A stretch of DNA of 64,000 nucleotides from Hymenobacter chitinivorans DSM 11115. Its GTDB lineage: Bacteria; Bacteroidota; Bacteroidia; Cytophagales; Hymenobacteraceae. The position numbers and the translations under genes are program-made. Under the pieces are notes generated by a model. That model was not told the origin of the DNA. It saw only the letters and a program-made list of their open reading frames with translations, and did no database searches. Shown piece after piece: positions 57,475 through 64,000 of this stretch. The stretch is taken from assembly GCF_002797555.1 (NCBI RefSeq), contig NZ_PGFA01000001.1, positions 1,364,001 through 1,428,000 of the forward strand. The letters run 5' to 3'. Each line of letters begins with the position of its first letter. Positions within the stretch are counted from its first letter, which is position 1.

Positions 57475-58947
57475 ATGGAAGTCGAAACGTTGAAGTATCC
57501 CGCGGTCCGCAATTACGTGGCCGGGCAGTTTGTGGACAGCAGCACGCCGCGTAGCCTGGAAGTATTTAGTCCGCTGAGCGGGGCCGTTATTTCGACGGTG
57601 CCCCTGAGCGGGATGCCGGCCCTGCGCCAAGCCGTGGATGCTGCCCAAGCGGCCTTTCCCGCGTGGTCGGCTATTCCAATTAAGGAGCGGGTCCAGATTT
57701 TCTACCGCTACAAAACCCTACTGGAGCGCGACATGCAGGAGCTGGCCAACCTCGTGCGCGAGGAAAACGGCAAGACCTACGACGAGGCCCGGGCCGAAGT
57801 CGAAAAGGCCATTGAGCTCACCGAATTTGCCTGCTCCATGCCCCAGCTGATCCAGGGCGAATTTCTGGAAGTAAGCAAGGGCGTGGAAGCCCGCGTGGAG
57901 CGTAAGCCCCTGGGCGTGGTGGCCAGTATTGCGCCCTTCAACTTTCCCAATATGGTGCCCCACTGGACCATCCCCAACGCCCTGGTGCTGGGCAATACCA
58001 TGATTCTGAAGCCCTCGGAAGTAGTGCCGCTCAGTGCGGGCAAGATTGCCGAGCTGCTCAAGGAAGCCGGCCTGCCCGACGGCGTGCTCAACATCGTGCA
58101 CGGCGACCGGGAAATTGTGGAAGCCATCTGCGACCATCCCGGCATTGAGGCCGTGTCGTTTGTGGGCTCCACGGCCATTGCCAAAGTCGTCTACATCCGG
58201 GCTACCAGTAACCTGAAGCGCTGCGTGGCCCTGGGCGGGGCCAAAAACCACCTGATGGTGCTGCCCGATGCCCACCCCGAAATGACGGCCTCCAACGTGG
58301 CTGCCTCCATGTCGGGCTGCGCGGGGCAGCGCTGCATGGCCGGCTCTACCATGGTCGGCGTGGGCGCCGTCGACCATATCGTGAGCAAGCTGGTGGAAGA
58401 AGCCCGCAAGATTGTGCCCGGCCAGAATCTGGGCTCAGTTATCAGCAAGGAAGCCAAGGCCCGTATCGAAGCGCACATCACCGAAGCCGAAGCCGCTGGG
58501 GCCAAAGTGCTGCTCGACGGCCGAGGCGCCGTGGTGCCCGGCCACGAGGGCGGCTACTACGTGGGTGCCACCGTGGTAGACTACGTGACACCCGACATGC
58601 GCATTGCTCAAGAGGAAGTATTCGGCCCGGTGCTGGCCATCATGCGCACCAACACCCTGGATGAGGCCCTGGCCATCGAAAACGCCAACCCTTACGGCAA
58701 TGCCGCGGCCGTATTCACCAGCAGCGGCAGCTCGGCCCGCTACGTCATGGACCACGCCTCGGCCGGCATGATTGGCGTCAACATCGGCGTGCCCGTGCCC
58801 CGGGAGCCGTTTTCCTTCGGTGGCTGGAACGAGTCAAAGTTCGGGGCCTGCGACATCACCGGCAAAAGCTCCATCGAGTTCTGGACCCAGCTCAAGAAAA
58901 CCACGACCAAGTGGAATCCCGAGTCGCGCGTTAACTGGATGAGCTAG
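57475..58947 (+). CDS. mmsA: Methylmalonate-semialdehyde dehydrogenase (CoA-acylating)
   Basis: A 490-residue aldehyde dehydrogenase. VVASIAPFNFPNMVPHWTIP, VSFVGSTAIAKVVYIRA and SGCAGQRCMAGS (catalytic Cys287) are MmsA blocks. It oxidises malonate semialdehyde to acetyl-CoA and methylmalonate semialdehyde to propionyl-CoA, using NAD and CoA. In this cluster it would take the product of the aminotransferase, the last step of pyrimidine degradation. It may also serve valine or inositol breakdown. Confidence 0.94.
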   Translation: MEVETLKYPAVRNYVAGQFVDSSTPRSLEVFSPLSGAVISTVPLSGMPALRQAVDAAQAAFPAWSAIPIKERVQIFYRYKTLLERDMQELANLVREENGKTYDEARAEVEKAIELTEFACSMPQLIQGEFLEVSKGVEARVERKPLGVVASIAPFNFPNMVPHWTIPNALVLGNTMILKPSEVVPLSAGKIAELLKEAGLPDGVLNIVHGDREIVEAICDHPGIEAVSFVGSTAIAKVVYIRATSNLKRCVALGGAKNHLMVLPDAHPEMTASNVAASMSGCAGQRCMAGSTMVGVGAVDHIVSKLVEEARKIVPGQNLGSVISKEAKARIEAHITEAEAAGAKVLLDGRGAVVPGHEGGYYVGATVVDYVTPDMRIAQEEVFGPVLAIMRTNTLDEALAIENANPYGNAAAVFTSSGSSARYVMDHASAGMIGVNIGVPVPREPFSFGGWNESKFGACDITGKSSIEFWTQLKKTTTKWNPESRVNWMS

Positions 58948-58972
58948 CGTATTTTAAGCTAGAGTCTAAAAG

Positions 58973-59134
58973 CTAGTTCCCCTCCTTAAAATAAGGAGGG
59001 GTTAGGGGTGGTTGAAGCGCCAGAACGACCAGTTGGCCCTAATTCTAATTTTTCGACATCACCCAACCATTTCTCGCTCTAGCTAACCACCCCGCCCTTC
59101 GGGCACCCCTCCTTGAAAAAAGGAGGGGAACTAG
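58973..59134. repeat. Element with AGTTCCCCTCCTT ends, copy 1
   Basis: CTAGTTCCCCTCCTT (58973-58987) is the exact reverse complement of 59120-59134. Inside, AAGGAGGGGTTAGGGGTGGT and ACCACCCCGCCC...GGGCACCCCTCCTT mirror each other. The element, 162 bp, lies between mmsA and the aminotransferase; a second copy lies at 62582-62718. Confidence 0.88.
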
Positions 59135-59166
59135 TTTCTAGAATAACCTTTGCCTCCTTCTCCCCA

Positions 59167-60522
59167 ATGGAAACCTACACCGACACCGATAAAGACCAGA
59201 TTCTGCAGGACAACCTGGAACACACGCTTTTTTCCTGGTCGAAACAGGCTGGCCTGAACCCGATAAGCGCCGAACGGGCCGAGGGCGTTTACCTCTGGGA
59301 CCGGGACGGCAAGCGCTACATCGACTTTTCGTCCCAGCTAATGAACGTCAACATCGGGCACGGCGACCAGCGCGTAACCGAAGCCGTGGCGGCCCAGATG
59401 CGGGAGCTGAGCTACGTCTACCCGGGCATGATTACCAAGGCCCGCGGGGATTTGGGCAAGAAGCTCGCGGAAATCACGCCCGCCAACCTGACCAAGGCCT
59501 TTTTTACGCTGGGTGGGGCCGAGGCCATTGAAAACGCCATCAAGCTGGCCCGCGTCTACACCGGCCGCCACAAAATCGTGACCCTGTACCAGTCGTTTCA
59601 CGGCGCTTCGTACGGGGCCATCAGCGCCGGCGGCGACCCGCGCAAGTTTGCCGTCGACAGCCAGGCTATGCCGGGCGTGGTCCACGTCGAAAACCCGTAC
59701 TCCTACCGCTGCCCCTGGTACAGCAGCACGCCCGAAGAGTGTGCCGAGCGGGCCGCCGCGGCCATGGAGCGCATTATTCAGTACGAAAACCCGGGCAGCG
59801 TGGCCGCCATTATCCTGGAGGGCGAGTCGGGCACCTCGGGTTGTATCAAGTACCCGCCGACCTACTGGCAGCGGGTGCGCGCCATTTGCGACAAGTACGG
59901 CATCCTGCTCGTGGCCGACGAGGTGATGAGCGGCTTTGGGCGCACCGGCAAGTGGTTTGGCTCCGACCACCACGGCGTGAAAGTGGATTTGATGTGCATG
60001 GCCAAGGGCATTACCGCCGGCTACCTGCCCCTGGGCGCGGTGATGGTCGATGAAGCCATTGCCAAGTCCTTCGACGACAAGCCCCTGCCGCTGGGCCTGA
60101 CCTACTCGGCCCACCCCGTATCCTGCGCCGCTGCCGTGGCCGTGCTGGATATTTACGAGCAAGACAACCTGCTCGAAAATACCGTCACGCTGGGCCATTA
60201 CCTCGACGAGCGGATGGCCCAGCTGATCGAGCAGCACCCCAGCATCGGCGACTGGCGCAACACGGGCTTGTTTGGCTGCATCGAGCTGGTGAAAAACCGC
60301 GAAACCAAGGAGCCGATGGCGCCCTGGAACGCGGCCCCGAACCAGATGGAAATCATGAATAAGGTGGCCGCCAAAATCAAGGAGCTGGGCATGTACACCT
60401 TCGTGCGCTGGAACTACATTTTCGTGGCCCCGCCCCTGAGCATCACCAAGGACGAGCTGGATGAAGGCCTGGACATTATTTCCCAGGCCATCCGCGTCGC
60501 CGACGAGTACGTGACGCAGTAG
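59167..60522 (+). CDS. Class III aminotransferase (beta-alanine/GABA type)
   Basis: A 451-residue PLP enzyme. FTLGGAEAIENAIKLARVYT, YQSFHGASYGA, ADEVMSGFGRTGKWF and CMAKGITAGYLPLGA (Schiff-base Lys280) are class III motifs. In this cluster it should transaminate beta-alanine and beta-aminoisobutyrate to malonate or methylmalonate semialdehyde. The ATG at 59167 (METYTDTDK) is just downstream of the repeat; the frame is open to 59113, within the repeat. Confidence 0.9.
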   Translation: METYTDTDKDQILQDNLEHTLFSWSKQAGLNPISAERAEGVYLWDRDGKRYIDFSSQLMNVNIGHGDQRVTEAVAAQMRELSYVYPGMITKARGDLGKKLAEITPANLTKAFFTLGGAEAIENAIKLARVYTGRHKIVTLYQSFHGASYGAISAGGDPRKFAVDSQAMPGVVHVENPYSYRCPWYSSTPEECAERAAAAMERIIQYENPGSVAAIILEGESGTSGCIKYPPTYWQRVRAICDKYGILLVADEVMSGFGRTGKWFGSDHHGVKVDLMCMAKGITAGYLPLGAVMVDEAIAKSFDDKPLPLGLTYSAHPVSCAAAVAVLDIYEQDNLLENTVTLGHYLDERMAQLIEQHPSIGDWRNTGLFGCIELVKNRETKEPMAPWNAAPNQMEIMNKVAAKIKELGMYTFVRWNYIFVAPPLSITKDELDEGLDIISQAIRVADEYVTQ

Positions 60523-60605
60523 CTCCTCGCATCGGTTCAAGCCTTTCACTTTCCGCCCGGAAGAGGAGGTAGCTAGTTCGTTTTTACGCCTGAGCTCGGT
60601 AAGCG

Positions 60606-60628
60606 CCGTCGGGGCAAGGCCCCGACGG
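60606..60628. terminator. Possible hairpin after the aminotransferase
   Basis: CCGTCGGGG (60606-60614) pairs with CCCCGACGG (60620-60628). There is no T-run, so termination would be weak; it may be a processing or stalling structure. Confidence 0.4.
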
Positions 60629-60670
60629 TGGTTGTCATGGGCTTTTGGCGGCTCTCACATTGTAAGGAAT

Positions 60671-61126
60671 ATGTGCTTCACTTTCCGGGTTGCCCTACTG
60701 CTGCTGGCAGGAATTATCCTTTCCCTGGCGGGCAGCAGCGCGGTGGCTCAGTCCGCGGCTGTGGTGCTGGTAAATGGAAAAGAGTTTGACCTGGAGAAAT
60801 GTCAAAAGCTCTCCCGCTTCCGAACCATCTCCTTGCCCGTGGCGGCTAATGATTCGAGTCACGTGGAACTGTACCTCATTCGGGGCCGCCGCCCTTTCGG
60901 CCGGAACTACTTCGAGTCGGTAGCCGAGTTCAATTCTTACGATTTGCGGGCTTGGCTGCGGTTGGAAAAGCCTACCAACGCCGTCTACATCCGGGAGCAC
61001 GGGGCTATTGCGCCCGTCACCCCGGCCCGGCCCGGCGACCGGCTCCTTATTCTACTTGGCAAAGAAGCCAACCTGGCCGACAGCAAATTTGCCAAAGCCT
61101 ACAATTTACAGCTGTGTGCTGATTAA
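60671..61126 (+). CDS. Small secreted protein of unknown function
   Basis: A 151-residue protein with a signal peptide (FRVALLLLAGIILSLAGSSAVAQ). The mature domain is mixed alpha/beta (AAVVLVNGKEFDLEKCQKLS, LYLIRGRRPFGRNYF) and has two cysteines. No family is recognised. It sits between the aminotransferase and dihydropyrimidinase genes on the same strand, but nothing links it functionally to pyrimidine breakdown. Confidence 0.7.
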   Translation: MCFTFRVALLLLAGIILSLAGSSAVAQSAAVVLVNGKEFDLEKCQKLSRFRTISLPVAANDSSHVELYLIRGRRPFGRNYFESVAEFNSYDLRAWLRLEKPTNAVYIREHGAIAPVTPARPGDRLLILLGKEANLADSKFAKAYNLQLCAD

Positions 61127-61197
61127 AAATCAAGCATTTAGCTGTATCTTATCGATTCGGTTCTCCCTGTTTCTGCTCACCCGCTGCTCTGTTCTGA

Positions 61198-62571
61198 ATG
61201 TCTTTACTTGTACGAAATGCTCGGGTTGTTACCGCTGATTCCGACAGCGTGTGCGATATCCTGATTGAGGGCGAAACCATCGTCGCCATCGGCCGCAACC
61301 TGCCGGTGCAAGCCGACCAAATCATTGACGCCACGGGCAAGATTATCGTGCCCGGCGGCATCGACCCGCACGTGCACCTGGACATGCCGTTTATGGGCAC
61401 CTTCAGCTCCGACACCCACGAAACCGGCACCCGCGCCGCCCTGCACGGCGGCACCACCACCGTCATTGATTTCGTGCTGCAGAAGCAGGGCCATAGCCTG
61501 CGCGAGGCCCTGACCGAGTGGCAAGGGCGGGCCACCGGCACGGCCGTCGGCGACTACTCGTTCCACATGGCCGTGACGGATTTCAACCCCAACACCAAGG
61601 AGGAAATCAAGGACATGATTGCCGAGGGCATTACCTCCTTCAAAACCTTCATGGCCTACAAGGGCGCCCTCATGATTGACGACGCCCAAATGGTGGGGCT
61701 GATGCAGGAAGTCAAGCAGCACGGCGGTTTGGTCACGGCCCACGCCACCAACGGCGACATGATTGACACCCTCATTGCCCAGCACCGGGCCGCGGGCAAA
61801 CTCACGCCGCTCTACCATTACTTGTCGCAGCCCGAAGTAACCGAAGCCGAAGCCTCGGGCCGCTTCGCCGACATTGCCAACTATACCGGCGTGAATTCCT
61901 ACATCGTGCACCTGACCTGCGAGGGCGCCTTGAACCAGGTGCGGCGGGCCACCGAGCGCAACCAGCGCGTTTTCGTGGAAACCTGCATTCAGTACCTGGT
62001 GCTCGACGCCTCGCTCTACGAGGACGAGGTGAACGGGGCCAAGGTGGTGATGTCGCCGCCGCTGCGCGAAAAGAAGGATCAGGCCACGCTCTGGGCCGGT
62101 ATCAACCAGGGCCTGGTACAGGTGGTCGGCACCGACCATTGCCCCTTTATGTGGGAGCAGAAAATGATGGGCAAGGACGACTTCAGCAAAATCCCGAACG
62201 GCCACCCCGCCATTGAGCACCGCATGGAACTGCTGTTTTCGGAAGGGGTAACGACCGGTAAAATCAGCCTGCAGAAGTTTGTGGAAGTGACCAGTACCAA
62301 CGCGGCCAAAATCTTCGGCATGTTTCCCCGCAAAGGCACCATCAGCATCGGCGCCGACGCCGATTTGGTGCTCTTCGATCCGGAGAAAACACACACCATT
62401 TCGGCCGACACCCACCACATGAACTGCGACTACTCGGCCTACGAAGGTTGGGAGCTGACCGGGAAAATCGACACCGTAATTCTGCGCGGCCAAGTGGCCG
62501 TGGAGGGCGGCGAAACCAAAGTCGGACGCGGCTACGGGCAGTTTATCAAACGCGGTAAAACGGCTTTTTAA
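61198..62571 (+). CDS. hydA: Dihydropyrimidinase (hydantoinase)
   Basis: A 457-residue amidohydrolase. GGIDPHVHLD provides His58 and His60, TSFKTFMAYKG holds the probable carbamylated Lys149 and catalytic Tyr154 with the family spacing, VTAHATNGDMID and YIVHLTCEGAL give further histidines, and GTDHCPF the metal aspartate. It opens dihydrouracil or dihydrothymine to the carbamoyl amino acid. It is followed by the beta-ureidopropionase gene after a repeat. Confidence 0.95.
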   Translation: MSLLVRNARVVTADSDSVCDILIEGETIVAIGRNLPVQADQIIDATGKIIVPGGIDPHVHLDMPFMGTFSSDTHETGTRAALHGGTTTVIDFVLQKQGHSLREALTEWQGRATGTAVGDYSFHMAVTDFNPNTKEEIKDMIAEGITSFKTFMAYKGALMIDDAQMVGLMQEVKQHGGLVTAHATNGDMIDTLIAQHRAAGKLTPLYHYLSQPEVTEAEASGRFADIANYTGVNSYIVHLTCEGALNQVRRATERNQRVFVETCIQYLVLDASLYEDEVNGAKVVMSPPLREKKDQATLWAGINQGLVQVVGTDHCPFMWEQKMMGKDDFSKIPNGHPAIEHRMELLFSEGVTTGKISLQKFVEVTSTNAAKIFGMFPRKGTISIGADADLVLFDPEKTHTISADTHHMNCDYSAYEGWELTGKIDTVILRGQVAVEGGETKVGRGYGQFIKRGKTAF

Positions 62572-62581
62572 AGCTAGCAAG

Positions 62582-62718
62582 CTAGTTCCCCTCCTTAGAG
62601 AAGGAGGGGCTAGGGGTGGTTGAAACGGCAGAACGACAGGCTAGGACTGCTGCTCCAGAATCGTTCAACGATTGACCACCCCGCCCTACGGGCACCCCTC
62701 CTTGAAGGAAGGAGGGGA
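62582..62718. repeat. Element with AGTTCCCCTCCTT ends, copy 2
   Basis: A 137-bp relative of 58973-59134. It starts CTAGTTCCCCTCCTTAGAG and ends AAGGAGGGGAGTTTCG, with GGGGTGGTTGA and CACCCCGCCC...GGGCACCCCTCCTTGA inside, plus the small palindrome AATCGTTCAACGATT. It occupies the gap between the dihydropyrimidinase and beta-ureidopropionase genes. Confidence 0.85.
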
Positions 62719-62778
62719 GTTTCGTTCTGATACTCGACAATCAACATACTCCCAAACCCTTTTCTCCTCTCTTTCCCA

Positions 62779-63645
62779 ATGCCAAGAATTGTTAAATCCG
62801 GGTTGATTCAGATGAGTCTGCCCATCAGTGAAGGCGAAGGCACCATTGCCGAAATCATGGAAGCCATGGTGCAGAAGCACATTCCGCTCATCGAAGAAGC
62901 CGGCCGCCAGGGCGTGCAGATTCTGTGCTTGCAGGAAATCTTCAACACCCCATATTTCTGCCCCGGCCAGGATAAAGCCTGGTACGCCTCGGCCGAATCG
63001 GTGCCCGGCCCCACCACGGACCGCATGGCCGAGTACGCCAAGAAGTACAACATGGTGATGATTGTGCCGATTTACGAGCGGGAAGCCGCCGGTTTCCTCT
63101 ACAACACCGCCGCCGTTATCGACGCCGACGGCACCTACCTGGGCAAGTACCGCAAAAACCACATTCCCCACACCTCCGGCTTCTGGGAGAAGTTCTTCTT
63201 CAAGCCCGGCAACATGGGCTACCCCGTGTTCCAGACCAAGTACGCCAAAGTGGGTGTGTATATCTGCTACGACCGGCACTTCCCCGACGGGGCCCGGGTG
63301 CTGGGCCTCAACGGGGCCGAAATCGTCTACAACCCTTCGGCCACGGTGGCCGGCCTTTCGCAGTACCTCTGGAAGCTGGAGCAGCCGGCTCACGCGGCGG
63401 CCAACGGCTACTTCATGGGCTGCATCAACCGCGTCGGGACCGAGAAGCCCTGGAACCTGGGCAAATTCTACGGCACCAGCTACTTCGTGGACCCGCGCGG
63501 GCAGATTTTCGCCCAGGCCTCGGAGGACAACGACGAGCTGCTGATTTCCGAGTTCGACCTCGACGAAATTGACGAGGTGCGCGCCACCTGGCAGTTCTTC
63601 CGCGACCGGCGCCCCGAAACCTACGAAAAGCTGGTCGAGCTGTAA
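62779..63645 (+). CDS. N-carbamoyl-beta-alanine amidohydrolase (nitrilase superfamily)
   Basis: A 288-residue carbon-nitrogen hydrolase with the Glu-Lys-Cys triad: LQEIFN (Glu53), RKNHIPH (Lys126) and VGVYICYDRHFPDG (Cys163). The sequence resembles beta-ureidopropionase (PydC-type), which hydrolyses carbamoyl-beta-alanine to beta-alanine, ammonia and CO2. Position right after the dihydropyrimidinase gene supports this over a general nitrilase. Confidence 0.9.
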   Translation: MPRIVKSGLIQMSLPISEGEGTIAEIMEAMVQKHIPLIEEAGRQGVQILCLQEIFNTPYFCPGQDKAWYASAESVPGPTTDRMAEYAKKYNMVMIVPIYEREAAGFLYNTAAVIDADGTYLGKYRKNHIPHTSGFWEKFFFKPGNMGYPVFQTKYAKVGVYICYDRHFPDGARVLGLNGAEIVYNPSATVAGLSQYLWKLEQPAHAAANGYFMGCINRVGTEKPWNLGKFYGTSYFVDPRGQIFAQASEDNDELLISEFDLDEIDEVRATWQFFRDRRPETYEKLVEL

Positions 63646-63672
63646 GCAGCCGATACGCTAAGTATTTGAAAA

Positions 63673-63742
63673 GCAAGGGTTGGTGGTCACACGCCAATCC
63701 TTGCTTGCGCTTGTAGTGCCCAGTGGGTAGGCTCCTGCCTAC
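63673..63742 (+). terminator. Two hairpins before preT
   Basis: GCAAGGGTTGG (63673-63683) pairs with CCAATCCTTGC (63694-63704), and GTAGGC (63727-63732) pairs with GCCTAC (63737-63742). The first may attenuate transcription between the amidohydrolase and preT. T-runs are short. Confidence 0.45.
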
Positions 63743-63801
63743 TTATTACCCGACGTTTTCCTGTTGCTATTGCCCCACCGTTACCCTCTCCCTTCAGTAC
63801 C

Positions 63802-64000
63802 ATGGCCGAGTACAAAACCCCTACTTCCGAGCCGGAATTTCACGCAAATTTCTCCCAGATCAAGCCCCGGATGAACAACTCCGAGGCGTTGTTTGAAAGC
63901 TCGCGCTGCTTGTTCTGCTTCGACGCCCCTTGCATCAAAGCCTGCCCCTCCGGCATCGACATTCCCCAATTCATCCGTCAAATCAATACCGGCAACACCA
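63802..64000 (+). CDS. preT: NAD-dependent dihydropyrimidine dehydrogenase, PreT subunit, 5' part
   Basis: The first 66 residues are in the window. RCLFCFDAPCIKACPSGIDI is the N-terminal iron-sulfur motif shared by glutamate synthase small subunit and PreT (CxxC..CxxxCP), and FIRQINTGN follows as in the family. Given the dihydropyrimidinase and ureidopropionase just upstream, PreT of the PreTA dihydropyrimidine dehydrogenase is the likely identity; the PreA gene would lie outside the window. Confidence 0.85.
   Translation, partial: MAEYKTPTSEPEFHANFSQIKPRMNNSEALFESSRCLFCFDAPCIKACPSGIDIPQFIRQINTGNT

Overview
The window is high-GC DNA that looks like a chromosomal piece of a Bacteroidota bacterium, most likely Hymenobacter or a close relative (inference). 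The evidence is three large secreted proteins with type IX secretion (T9SS) sorting domains, promoter boxes of the TAnnTTTG type, a fused ccoNO oxidase gene, a BstA/YfiT-like bacillithiol transferase, and many short intergenic inverted-repeat elements. I see no tRNA, rRNA, insertion sequence, prophage or CRISPR array.

Layout. 1-4.8 kb: end of a transaldolase-like gene, a small ORF, an FtsE-like ATPase, a GT2 glycosyltransferase, a coiled-coil lipoprotein and a DegT/DnrJ aminotransferase. 5-11.6 kb: a Gfo/Idh/MocA oxidoreductase, an alpha/beta-hydrolase-fold protein with glycine in place of the nucleophile serine, a two-domain fasciclin lipoprotein, a predicted outer-membrane barrel, an EcsC-like and a TIGR02117-like protein. 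11.6-14.4 kb: a SAM-riboswitch-like leader with a well-formed promoter ahead of an APC-family amino acid permease, followed by seven palindromes whose centres lie exactly 42 bp apart. 14.4-31 kb: a surface-glycan locus with all six pseudaminic-acid functions (pseB, pseC, PseF-like, pseG, PseH-like, pseI), a flippase, a deacetylase, two glycosyltransferases and an FkbH-like protein, interrupted by a T9SS cargo gene. 31-38 kb: ffh, an unknown membrane protein, a heparinase-like T9SS protein, a small lipoprotein and a guanine/cytidine-type deaminase, then a good sigma-54 promoter feeding a short terminated transcript.

38.4-47.5 kb: hemF, a universal stress protein and a cbb3 oxidase cluster (ccoNO fusion, ccoQ, a small membrane protein, a mono-haem ccoP, ccoG, ccoH, a TauE/SafE-like protein), with FNR-like boxes upstream and a ten-unit 21-bp tandem repeat inside. 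47.8-51.3 kb: a TlpA-like thioredoxin and a T9SS type B protein. 51.4-56.8 kb: BstA, a galactonate pathway (aldolase, dgoD, dgoK, SMP-30 lactonase) and gpmA. 56.9-64 kb: a small metal-binding lipoprotein and a reductive pyrimidine catabolic cluster (mmsA, aminotransferase, dihydropyrimidinase, beta-ureidopropionase, start of preT).

How the genes work together. The Pse genes should make CMP-pseudaminic acid for a surface polysaccharide or glycoprotein. The cbb3 cluster supplies a high-affinity terminal oxidase with copper and haem assembly functions. The pyrimidine cluster would take uracil or thymine through beta-alanine or beta-aminoisobutyrate to acetyl-CoA or propionyl-CoA. The most unusual material lies between genes: the 42-bp palindrome array, the 21-bp tandem array, the sigma-54 small transcript, and several families of short terminal-inverted-repeat elements that in places reach into gene ends.
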